Assembly (NCBI GenBank): GCA_900544105.1
Contig: UQUC01000105.1
Coordinates: forward strand, 1-5,418
DNA length: 5,418 nt
Direction: 5' to 3'
Source: an uncultured Oscillibacter sp.
Lineage (GTDB): Bacteria > Bacillota > Clostridia > Oscillospirales > Oscillospiraceae
Part shown: one piece after another, positions 1 to 5,010 of the stretch
Layout of the letters: each line of letters starts with the position of its first letter
Position numbering within the stretch: the first letter of the stretch is position 1
The notes under the pieces: model-generated
Seen by the model: the letters and a program-made list of their open reading frames with translations, nothing else
Database searches by the model: none
Told to the model about the DNA's origin: nothing
Position numbers and translations under genes: made by a program

Positions 1-158
1 ACGCCGTCGTTGGTGATGAGGGGAGCGCCGTACTTCTTATCCAGAACCACGTTGCGGCCCTTGGGACCCAGGGTGATCTTAACAGTATCGGCCAGCTGAT
101 CAACACCGGCCTGCAGAGCCTTGCGGGCTTCATCGCCGCGCATAATGAGCTTAGACAT
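1..158 (-). CDS. groEL: Chaperonin GroEL, N-terminal part (cut by window edge)
   Basis: First 52 complete codons of the 60-kDa chaperonin. GroEL forms the double-ring ATP-driven cytoplasmic folding chamber capped by GroES. The translation starts MSKLIMRGDEARKAL and contains the strongly conserved equatorial-domain run TVKITLGPKGRNVVLDK (about residues 25-41), which includes the LGPKGR nucleotide-binding segment, followed by the ITNDG motif at residues 48-52. The start is fixed by a GGAGGT ribosome site at 166-171, seven bases upstream of the ATG at 156-158. The rest of the gene lies beyond position 1. It is the downstream member of the groES-groEL pair, but the spacer between them is 352 bp, much longer than the few tens of bases normal for this operon. 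No second promoter for groEL was obvious in the spacer, so it probably depends on read-through from the CIRCE-controlled promoter at 876-904. Confidence 0.97.
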   Translation of the reverse strand, partial: MSKLIMRGDEARKALQAGVDQLADTVKITLGPKGRNVVLDKKYGAPLITNDG

Positions 159-187
159 AATTCATACCTCCGAATTTTTCTTAAAGT

Positions 188-486
188 GGGGGACTGCGTC
201 CCCCCTTTGCCCGTAAAGGGCACGCCGCATCCGTAAAGCAGCAAAGCTGCTAACGGCTGCGCAGTAGATTCCCCCTCGCCAGTTTGCGAACTGGCGACGC
301 CGTCCAGGACGGCTGGGGTCAAGGAATTTTTGCCACGTACATGTCGCGGCAAAATCAATTCAAGCATTTTGTCAGGACACATGCCCCACCGTTCCTTCGT
401 CCCCTTCCGGCGCAAACCAGCGAAGCGTTTGTGCCGGAAAAACGAGGAGCAGCGGAACGAGCGAGCTTTGGCCGCAAGGCCGAAGC
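188..486. repeat. Hairpin array filling the groES-groEL spacer
   Basis: The 352-bp gap between groES and groEL (159-510) is densely packed with inverted repeats. Those seen are 188-194/198-204 (7 bp, loop TGC), 209-212/218-221, a compound stem at 231-256 (CCGT, then AGCAGC around AAA), 276-284/289-297 (9 bp, loop TGCG), 299-305/307-313 (7 bp), 328-337/345-354 (10 bp with one A-C mismatch, which is a G-U pair in minus-strand RNA), a long imperfect stem at 390-459 with a 13-bp core at 405-417/427-439, and 465-473/478-486 (9 bp, loop GCAA). None is followed by a T-run on the minus strand, so they do not look like intrinsic terminators. The layout resembles a composite REP/BIME-like repeat or a non-coding miniature element, but the family is not recognised. 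An 85-codon plus-strand reading frame crosses it and is not considered a gene. Confidence 0.75.
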
Positions 487-510
487 GAGGGATGTGCAGC
501 TTGTGACGAG

Positions 511-795
511 TTACTCGACGATGGCCAGAATATCGTTCTGACGGACGACTACGTACTCCACGTCCTCCAGGGTCACCTTGGTGCCGGCATACTGGCTGGT
601 GATGACCTTATCGCCGGGCTTCACGGTCATGGTGACTTCCTTGCCGTCTACCATACCGCCGGGGCCAACGGAAATGACCTCAGCCACAGAGGGCTTCTCC
701 TTTGCGGAGCCGGTGAGGATGATGCCGCCCTTGGTGGTCTCCTCGGTCTCTACCATTTTCAGGATCACACGATCAGCTAACGGGGTAAGTTTCAT
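511..795 (-). CDS. groES: Co-chaperonin GroES (Hsp10)
   Basis: 94-residue co-chaperonin, the normal size. GroES forms the heptameric lid of GroEL and drives release of substrate into the folding cage. The N-terminal MKLTPLADRVI is the family signature. The flexible mobile loop that contacts GroEL is at about residues 17-33 (EETTKGGIILTGSAKEK), followed by the VGPG turn at 43-46 and a C-terminal strand ending NDILAIVE. I chose the ATG at 793-795 because an AAGGAGG site sits at 804-810, eight bases upstream, and because GroES proteins begin MxLxPLxDRV. The in-frame ATG at 822 would add nine unconserved residues that overlap the ribosome site. It is the first gene of the operon. Transcription is controlled by the promoter at 876-904 and the CIRCE element at 842-868, so HrcA repression with heat-shock induction is expected. 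Confidence 0.98.
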   Translation of the reverse strand: MKLTPLADRVILKMVETEETTKGGIILTGSAKEKPSVAEVISVGPGGMVDGKEVTMTVKPGDKVITSQYAGTKVTLEDVEYVVVRQNDILAIVE

Positions 796-841
796 GTTGG
801 GTTCCTCCTTGTATATTTTCATATGATAAACAATTTTAGCG

Positions 842-868
842 TTAGCACTCAGTCTCCTCGAGTGCTAA
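842..868. promoter_or_regulatory. CIRCE operator (HrcA binding site)
   Basis: Perfect match to the CIRCE consensus, TTAGCACTC (842-850), nine spacer bases, GAGTGCTAA (860-868). The palindrome extends to 13-bp arms (838-850 and 860-872). It lies at and just after the expected transcription start of the promoter at 876-904 and upstream of the groES ribosome site, the classic HrcA repression position. The hrcA gene itself is not in this window. Confidence 0.98.
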
Positions 869-875
869 CGCTGTT

Positions 876-904
876 ATCATAGTACAACTGTCCCGGTTTG
901 TAAA
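876..904 (-). promoter_or_regulatory. Vegetative promoter of the groE operon
   Basis: On the minus strand the -35 box is TTTACA (899-904) and the -10 box is TATGAT (876-881), each five of six to the sigma-A consensus, separated by 17 bp. The start site would fall near 869, inside CIRCE, so bound HrcA would block initiation directly. Confidence 0.9.
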
Positions 905-963
905 GGGGTAATTTGTAAATAAGTTATGAAGTTTCCATTGGAGAAAATCGTCGGTTCCCGCCC

Positions 964-1893
964 TCACTTGGGACCGGCGCCGTAATTGGGATCACAGCCC
1001 TTAGGTCCGAAGAAATTCAACCTTTTTTCCGACAAAGTCAGACGCACATCCCGGCTGTGGATGGTCTCCCCGTCCAGGCAGGTCACAATGTCACTCTCCG
1101 ACTGGATGCGGACATTTTTGGCAGTCACCACCCGGATCACATCCGGCGGCAGTGAGCGATACTGCCCGGCAGAATAGGCGCCGAACAGCCCTGCGAACTT
1201 CATGCGGCTGATGTTCTTCACCAGCACCGTATGTAAAATGCCATCGTCCATCCGAGCCTCCGGAACCGGTGTGGAGCCGCCGCCGTAATACCGCCCGTTG
1301 CACATGGACACCAGGGCAAAGTCATCCTCGATGGCCTCGTCATCCAGCGTCACCCTCCAACGTTGGCCAATGCCACGGAACAGGAAATTCACCGCCACAG
1401 CGACCAGATAGCTGCCCCGTCCGCTGAGGATAGGGGAATCCCCCAACTCGTGAACGCTCTCTGCTACCCGGGCGTCAATGCCACTACAAGCAATGGTCAG
1501 ACATTGGCGGCCGTTGCAGTCAATGAGGTCCAGGGGATGGACCTCCCCATCCCACAGGTTTTCCGCGTCCATAAACTTGGCAGCGTCCGGGCCGAAGTTT
1601 TTCAGAAAATCGTTGCCGGTCCCGATGGGGATACAGGTCACAGCCGCATTGTCAAAACCCGCCGCGCCGTTGACCACTTCGTTCAGAGTGCCATCTCCGC
1701 CGCAGGCGTAAAGCCGGATCTCCTCCCCGGAGGATACCAGCCGCCGGGCAATTTCTTCCGCACCGCCGGACCGCTGGGTCAGCAGACATTGGCAAGTCAG
1801 GCCATGCTGCCGCAGACGGTCCGCCATTTCATAAATGCGGCCCGTCTGGTCCTTTTTCCCGGCATGGGGGTTAATGATGAAGATATGCTGCAC
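964..1893 (-). CDS. Diacylglycerol/lipid kinase family protein (DgkB/YegS/BmrU-like)
   Basis: 309 residues, the usual length for this family of soluble, membrane-associated lipid kinases. They phosphorylate diacylglycerol or related lipids with ATP, and in Gram-positives recycle the diacylglycerol left by lipoteichoic acid synthesis. Visible motifs are NPHAGKK (8-14, nucleotide-binding strand), GGDGT (65-69, the family's key catalytic glycine-rich motif), IPIGTGNDF (88-96), GGGSTPVPEARMDDG (204-218, the equivalent of the GGGM..aP.A..DDG motif) and LDGE (273-276, with the acidic residues expected near the C-terminal active-site lobe). The start is a GTG at 1891-1893 with GGGGAG at 1903-1908, nine bases upstream. 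It ends 60 bp before the groE promoter on the same strand, with no clear terminator between, so read-through into groE is possible. The exact lipid substrate cannot be told from sequence. Its own promoter was not convincingly located; a TATAAC-like -10 near 1945-1955 has a poor -35. Confidence 0.9.
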   Translation of the reverse strand: MQHIFIINPHAGKKDQTGRIYEMADRLRQHGLTCQCLLTQRSGGAEEIARRLVSSGEEIRLYACGGDGTLNEVVNGAAGFDNAAVTCIPIGTGNDFLKNFGPDAAKFMDAENLWDGEVHPLDLIDCNGRQCLTIACSGIDARVAESVHELGDSPILSGRGSYLVAVAVNFLFRGIGQRWRVTLDDEAIEDDFALVSMCNGRYYGGGSTPVPEARMDDGILHTVLVKNISRMKFAGLFGAYSAGQYRSLPPDVIRVVTAKNVRIQSESDIVTCLDGETIHSRDVRLTLSEKRLNFFGPKGCDPNYGAGPK

Positions 1894-1991
1894 GGGTGAC
1901 CGCTCCCCTTTCGACCAAAACCGTCAAATCTCGATTGCAAATCGTTATATTCCGCCTCATCATTACTTCTTGTATAAAAAATCACCTTATT

Positions 1992-2026
1992 ATCTTCCGT
2001 ACATGAAGGCGTCGCACTTGATCATG
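1992..2026 (-). repeat. Duplicated 3' tail of the downstream methyltransferase gene (copy A)
   Basis: 35 bp that match 2181-2215 at 33 positions. Read on the minus strand it encodes M-I-K-C-D-A-F-M-Y-G-R followed immediately by TAA, the same peptide as the real C-terminus of the methyltransferase at 2179-3288. Both differences are silent third-position changes (GAC/GAT and TTC/TTT). The match ends abruptly at the ATG of this peptide; beyond it (2027 onward) the hairpin array begins. Copy A has no start signal or longer reading frame of its own, so it is a gene fragment, not a gene. Confidence 0.9.
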
Positions 2027-2028
2027 TG

Positions 2029-2160
2029 CCCCACAAAATCTACGCTTTTGTGGGGACCCCGTATTTTACCTGACCGGTCAGGCAAAGCTCGCCCGGTCCA
2101 AGGTTTTGCCTGCGGCAAAACACTTGTGCGCCGCTGATGCGGCGTCGGCGCGCTGCGCCG
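2029..2160. repeat. Hairpin array between copy A and the methyltransferase stop
   Basis: Run of closely spaced palindromes: 2029-2038/2046-2055 (perfect 10 bp, CCCCACAAAA with a 7-base loop), the uninterrupted 14-bp palindrome CCTGACCGGTCAGG at 2069-2082, 2103-2110/2114-2121 (8 bp, GTTTTGCC, loop TGC), 2129-2134/2139-2144 (6 bp, loop TGAT) and 2146-2151/2155-2160 (6 bp, loop GCT). No T-run follows any stem on the minus strand, so a simple terminator role is not supported, although together they would structure the 3' end of the methyltransferase mRNA. It shares short words with the groES-groEL array (for example ACGCCGCATC at 222-231 and, inverted, 2136-2145). This hints at a common repeat family but does not prove it. 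Confidence 0.75.
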
Positions 2161-2178
2161 TTACAGCATGATCTCCTG

Positions 2179-3288
2179 TCATCTTCCGTACATAAAGGCA
2201 TCGCACTTGATCATGCCGTTATAGAGCTTGCGCTTTTTGTCGGCGGGACGGCCGAAGCACCGCTCAAATTCCGTGTGGGAGCTGAGCACCAGCACCCGCC
2301 ACTTGGGGGGCAGATCCCGGAGGGCCGCGCCGAACATTCGATACAGGTCCTCGGCCTCCTTCTTTTCCAGCAGCCGCTCGCCGTAGGGCGGGTTGGTCAC
2401 CAGCTGGCCGTATTCGCTGTCCCGGTGGAATTTTCCTGCGTCCGCCACTTCAAAGCGGATGCAGTCCTCCACTCCGGCCAGCTCCGCGTTGTGCCGCGCC
2501 AACTCCACGGCGGCGGGGTCAATATCGCCGCCCCAGATGTCATAATGGCCGTGGAACTCCTTATCCATGGCCTCGTCACCGGCCTCCAGCCACAGCTTTG
2601 AGTCCATGTTCTTCCACTTCTGGGCGGCAAAGCTGCGGTCCAGGCCCGGTGCCCGGTTTTTGGCGATAAGGGCTGCCTCGATGGGGATGGTGCCGCTGCC
2701 GCAGAAGGGGTCGCAGAAGGGGTCCTTTCCCCGGTAGCGGGAGAGGGTCACCAGCGCTGCCGCCAGCGTTTCCCGCAGGGGCGCACCCATGTTTTTAGCC
2801 CGGTAGCCCCGCTTGTAAAGGCCCTCGCCAGAGGTGTCCAGATACAAGGTCGCTACATCCTTGATGATGGAAAACTGGATCTGATACCGGCTGCCAGACT
2901 CCGGCAGCGTCTCCACGCCGTACTTTTCTCCCAGCCGCTTGGCAGACGCCTTTTTCACGATGGACTGGCAGGCGGGGACCGAATGCAGCTGAGAGTTCAG
3001 GGAATAGCCCTTTACAGGGAATTCGCCGTCCCGTGGGATATAATTCTCCCAGGGCAGGGCGTAGACCCCCTGAAACAGCGCCTCAAAATCACGGGCTGGG
3101 AAGGAGCCAAGCTCCATCAGCACCCGCGCACCGCAGCGGAGGTTGATGTTCAGTCGGGCAATGTCAGCCAAAGTTCCTTCACAGTGGACCCGGCCGTTTT
3201 CCGCCCGGACATTTTTTAAGTCCAGGCGGCGCATCTCGTCCGCCACCAGACTTTCCAAGCCAAACAGACAGGGAACCGTCAGTGTCAT
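2179..3288 (-). CDS. THUMP-domain class I SAM-dependent RNA methyltransferase (RlmL/YpsC family)
   Basis: 369 residues, normal for the Gram-positive YpsC-type proteins related to the N-terminal methyltransferase half of E. coli RlmL, which makes N2-methylguanosine in 23S rRNA. Residues about 1-50 form the N-terminal ferredoxin-like part and about 50-155 the THUMP RNA-binding region, ending in the conserved LYKRGYR (157-163). The Rossmann methyltransferase domain follows: SAM-binding DPFCGSGTIPIEAA (193-206), the acidic strand GGDIDP (253-258) and the catalytic NPPYGERL (299-306), characteristic of base-amino methylation. The ATG at 3286-3288 has AAGGAG at 3298-3303, nine bases upstream. It has its own promoter (3329-3357). 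Its last 11 codons are repeated downstream at 1992-2026, so the 3' end appears rearranged, but the reading frame is intact and the C-terminus looks natural. The exact target base is inferred from the family only. Confidence 0.93.
   Translation of the reverse strand: MTLTVPCLFGLESLVADEMRRLDLKNVRAENGRVHCEGTLADIARLNINLRCGARVLMELGSFPARDFEALFQGVYALPWENYIPRDGEFPVKGYSLNSQLHSVPACQSIVKKASAKRLGEKYGVETLPESGSRYQIQFSIIKDVATLYLDTSGEGLYKRGYRAKNMGAPLRETLAAALVTLSRYRGKDPFCDPFCGSGTIPIEAALIAKNRAPGLDRSFAAQKWKNMDSKLWLEAGDEAMDKEFHGHYDIWGGDIDPAAVELARHNAELAGVEDCIRFEVADAGKFHRDSEYGQLVTNPPYGERLLEKKEAEDLYRMFGAALRDLPPKWRVLVLSSHTEFERCFGRPADKKRKLYNGMIKCDAFMYGR
2181..2215 (-). repeat. Duplicated gene tail, copy B (within the methyltransferase gene)
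   Basis: Partner of the 1992-2026 repeat, 33 of 35 bases identical. Here it is the in-frame end of the methyltransferase gene, closed by TGA, whereas copy A is closed by TAA. An 8-bp inverted pair, GCATGATC at 2166-2173 and GATCATGC at 2209-2216, brackets the last codons and occurs only around this copy. Confidence 0.9.
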
Positions 3289-3328
3289 GGTCCATGTCTC
3301 CTTTCAAGTTTCAAAACGATATGGAATC

Positions 3329-3357
3329 AGTATAACAGACTGTCCGCCGATCCGCAA
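3329..3357 (-). promoter_or_regulatory. Promoter of the RNA methyltransferase gene
   Basis: On the minus strand, TATACT (3329-3334) is preceded by TG one base before it (extended -10, TGTTATACT). A TTGCGG -35 (3352-3357) is 17 bp upstream, weaker at three of six. It sits 41 bp upstream of the start codon and is back to back with the nfeD promoter. Confidence 0.7.
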
Positions 3358-3409
3358 CCGGAAACCGTGCTCCCACCGCAAATTGGAAGTGGTTTTTCGC
3401 CAAAAACTG

Positions 3410-3418
3410 TGCTATACT
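3410..3418 (+). promoter_or_regulatory. Extended -10 promoter of the nfeD-like gene
   Basis: TGC-TATACT (3410-3418) is an extended -10 element 41 bp upstream of the chosen start codon. No good -35 hexamer is present at 16-18 bp (TGGTTT at 17), so recognition probably relies on the TG extension. Confidence 0.6.
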
Positions 3419-3458
3419 GCAAGCAGAAATGGATTTTGCAAAAAAGGAGGGTTCTTTG

Positions 3459-3905
3459 ATGATGAACTGGATCTGGCTGGGGGCTGTGGTGGTCTTTGGC
3501 GTTTTGGAGGCCGCTACCGCGGCATTGGTATCCATTTGGTTTGTAGGCGGTGCGGCGGTGGCTCTGTTGGCGTCCTTTTTAGGGGCGGCGCTGTGGCTTC
3601 AGATTGCCCTGTTTCTGGCGGTCTCCGTGGGTATTCTGGCGGCGGTCCGGCCCCTGATAAAGCGGGCCAACGCAAAAACCGTCCCCACGAATCTGGACCG
3701 GGTCATCGGCTGCCCTGCCCGTGTGACGGAAGAAATTGACAATGAGGCCGGCACCGGGGCTGTGTATGTGGAGGGCAAGACCTGGACCGCCCGCAGCAGC
3801 GACGGCACGGTGCTGCCCATCGGGACCCGCGTGATCGCGGAGCGAATGGAGGGCGTAAAGCTCTATGTGAAGCCGGAGCCGATAAGCTCCACGCGGCAGA
3901 GCTGA
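3459..3905 (+). CDS. NfeD-like membrane protein (short form, C-terminal OB-fold)
   Basis: 148-residue integral membrane protein of the short NfeD class, of which E. coli YbbK, the QmcA partner, is an example of about 150 residues. Three hydrophobic segments are visible at about residues 4-24, 26-44 and 46-63. A soluble OB-fold domain follows at about 80-140, with the typical pattern G-x-x-A-R-V (84-89), a G-x-V-Y-V-E-G-x-x-W strand (100-109) and a final VKLYVKP. Family members usually work with SPFH/stomatin-type proteins at membrane microdomains. I chose the ATG at 3459 because AAGGAGG at 3444-3450 is eight bases upstream; the in-frame ATG at 3429 precedes that site and would add ten polar residues. 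It forms a single-gene transcript ending in the terminator at 3921-3966. No stomatin-like gene follows, which is unusual. The biochemical role is unknown, and family assignment rests on topology plus the OB-fold pattern. Confidence 0.85.
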   Translation: MMNWIWLGAVVVFGVLEAATAALVSIWFVGGAAVALLASFLGAALWLQIALFLAVSVGILAAVRPLIKRANAKTVPTNLDRVIGCPARVTEEIDNEAGTGAVYVEGKTWTARSSDGTVLPIGTRVIAERMEGVKLYVKPEPISSTRQS

Positions 3906-3920
3906 CCGCTTAACTGAATA

Positions 3921-3966
3921 AACCCCCTGCGGGAAGCGGCTATGCCGTTTCCCGCAGGGGGTTTTT
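3921..3966 (+). terminator. Intrinsic terminator of the nfeD-like gene
   Basis: Very stable hairpin with arms 3921-3940 and 3944-3963 (20 bp with one G-T pair, loop TAT). T-residues at 3962-3966 on the plus strand overlap the end of the stem. It begins 15 bp after the nfeD stop. The repressor gene converges from the right and ends 80 bp away with no other hairpin between. On the minus strand the stem is followed by TTTATT, so it may also serve that gene. Confidence 0.93.
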
Positions 3967-4046
3967 ATCTTCTATCTTTGGATGGATGCCCCCATTGCGC
4001 ACTCGGAAAATTTTTGTTTTGATCTACCCGGCGCAAGAGGTTCCTT

Positions 4047-4796
4047 TCAATTTCGGTTTGACAGGGTCCCTGTAAGTACCCGGCCAAAGCAGATCAGCGT
4101 TCCGGCCTCCGCAGCTGTCAAGGTCACGTCCCCGTCCGCACGGCGGCGGTTCAGGGAAAACAAATATACCGTACCGGAATCGTCCCGGTCATACTGCCGG
4201 CAAAGGACTTTGCCGTTCACGCTGAAAATGCCCACATCTCCCTCCTGCAGAGGTGTGCGGCTCACATACGCCACCGCGCCGTCCTCCAGATAGGGGGCCA
4301 TAGCGTCCCCGCTGATACGGACGGCAAATTCTGCCGTCCGCGGCACTTGCTCTGTGACGGAGATCTCATCAAAATCCTCTCCCGGCACCGCGGAAACGCA
4401 GCCTACCGCCGTCAGCGTGTGGTATAGAGGGATCGTCCTGCCCTCGGGCCGCTCCGCCGGGAGCGGGGACGTCTCCTGTCGGCAGGCCCACAGCGCTTCG
4501 GTCACAGACTGCACCGTTTCGCGTCCCAGTGGGGGAAGTTCCCGGAATTTCCGCAGTAAAGTTTGTTCTTCTGAGCTCAGCGCCTGTCCGCCTCCCCGGA
4601 AGCTGTCCCGAAACAGTTGATTCGGATCTGTCTCCAAGCTGTCAAACAGCCGCAGCATCACATCTTCCTTAGGAAAGCTCAGACCGTTTTCGTAGTTGCT
4701 CACTGCCGAGGGGGACACTCCCAGCCGCCCCGCCAGTTCCCCACGGGACAGCTTCAGCTCCCCACGCCGGAATTTAATTCGTTCGCCAAAACTCAT
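4047..4796 (-). CDS. XRE-family repressor with a catalytically degenerate S24 (LexA/CI-like) domain
   Basis: 249 residues. The N-terminal helix-turn-helix of the Xre/CI type spans about residues 5-62 (GERIKFRRGELKLSRGELAGRLGV, then the recognition-helix region SPSAVSNYENGLSFP at 28-42). A linker of about 63-120 leads to a C-terminal S24-like domain (121-245), starting IPLYHT and containing ISGDAMAPYLEDG (161-173), GDVGIFSVNGK (186-196) and VLCRQY (197-202). In active LexA/CI/UmuD-type proteins the motif is G-D/M-S-M with a nucleophilic Ser, and a Lys follows about 35-40 residues later. Here Ala165 and Arg200 occupy those places, and the usual Ala-Gly cleavage dipeptide appears as Val131-Gly132. 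The protein therefore looks like a dimerising repressor unable to cleave itself. The start ATG (4794-4796) has AAGGAG at 4805-4810, eight bases away. It is likely autoregulated or divergently acting through the operators at 4888-4962. Its regulon cannot be read from sequence. Confidence 0.9.
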   Translation of the reverse strand: MSFGERIKFRRGELKLSRGELAGRLGVSPSAVSNYENGLSFPKEDVMLRLFDSLETDPNQLFRDSFRGGGQALSSEEQTLLRKFRELPPLGRETVQSVTEALWACRQETSPLPAERPEGRTIPLYHTLTAVGCVSAVPGEDFDEISVTEQVPRTAEFAVRISGDAMAPYLEDGAVAYVSRTPLQEGDVGIFSVNGKVLCRQYDRDDSGTVYLFSLNRRRADGDVTLTAAEAGTLICFGRVLTGTLSNRN

Positions 4797-4849
4797 GGAA
4801 AAAACTCCTTTCGTTCTGTTCCTCGACAGCTCTCGACATAGGTATCTTA

Positions 4850-4878
4850 ATCATAACGAAAAAAAGTGTTGCTGTCAA
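4850..4878 (-). promoter_or_regulatory. Near-consensus promoter of the repressor gene
   Basis: Minus strand: perfect TTGACA -35 (4873-4878), 17-bp spacer containing seven Ts, and TATGAT -10 (4850-4855). It lies 53 bp upstream of the start codon. No copy of the CTTGT operator overlaps it; the nearest (4888-4900) begins nine bases upstream of the -35. This suggests strong constitutive expression, perhaps modulated or activated from upstream. Confidence 0.92.
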
Positions 4879-4887
4879 TCCATTTTA

Positions 4888-4900
4888 ACAAGTTTCTTGT
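4888..4900. promoter_or_regulatory. Operator O1, perfect dyad ACAAG-TTT-CTTGT
   Basis: Perfect 5-bp inverted repeat with a 3-bp centre, flanked by TTT/AAA that extend the symmetry after one mismatch (4884-4904). It lies between the two opposing promoters. As the best dyad of three related sites next to an HTH repressor gene, it is the most likely high-affinity site for that protein. The assignment is inference. Confidence 0.7.
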
Positions 4901-4910
4901 AAAATTATTC

Positions 4911-4937
4911 TTGACTTAACAAAATACTTGTGATAAT
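4911..4937 (+). promoter_or_regulatory. Rightward promoter opposed to the repressor gene
   Basis: Plus strand: TTGACT (4911-4916, five of six) and GATAAT (4932-4937, five of six), with a TG one base before the latter (extended -10). The spacer is 15 bp, shorter than ideal. Alternative registers at 16-17 bp give poorer -10 boxes. Operator O2 fills the gap between the two boxes and O3 lies just downstream of the expected start near 4944, the usual arrangement for a repressed promoter. Confidence 0.6.
4919..4931. promoter_or_regulatory. Operator O2, ACAAA-ATA-CTTGT
   Basis: 13-bp site with right half CTTGT identical to O1 and left half ACAAA (four of five). Its centre at 4925 is exactly 31 bp from the O1 centre at 4894, about three helical turns. 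It occupies the spacer of the rightward promoter. Confidence 0.65.
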
Positions 4938-4949
4938 GTTACCTCGTTG

Positions 4950-4962
4950 ACAGGGAACTTGT
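4950..4962. promoter_or_regulatory. Operator O3, ACAGG-GAA-CTTGT
   Basis: Third member, with right half CTTGT identical and left half ACAGG (four of five). Its centre at 4956 is again exactly 31 bp from O2. It lies at the expected start of the rightward transcript. Confidence 0.6.
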
Positions 4963-5010
4963 CCTGGCGATCGGCAGAAGAAATCGTGTGGAAAGGAGGT
5001 CCGCAGGCAA

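Noticed and set aside
284..541. 85-codon plus-strand frame across the groE spacer
   Set aside because: It starts inside a hairpin arm, has no ribosome site, runs into groES antisense and is made of the inverted repeats themselves.
796..822. Longer groES start at 822
   Set aside because: It would place the strong AAGGAGG site inside the coding region and add nine residues absent from GroES proteins.
2029..2055. 10-bp hairpin as terminator of the methyltransferase gene
   Set aside because: On the minus strand it is followed by CACATGATC, with no T-run.
2137..2601. 154-codon plus-strand frame opposite the methyltransferase
   Set aside because: It is the antisense shadow of a well-supported gene, with no ribosome site and no recognisable domain.
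3429..3458. Upstream ATG for the nfeD-like gene
   Set aside because: It has no ribosome site, and it lies before the AAGGAGG that is correctly spaced from the ATG at 3459.
4811..4962. Classical Bacillus LexA box (GAAC-N4-GTTC type)
   Set aside because: No such dyad is present; the repeated motif here is ACAAG-N3-CTTGT. The HTH is Xre-type rather than the LexA winged helix, so this is not the SOS regulator LexA.
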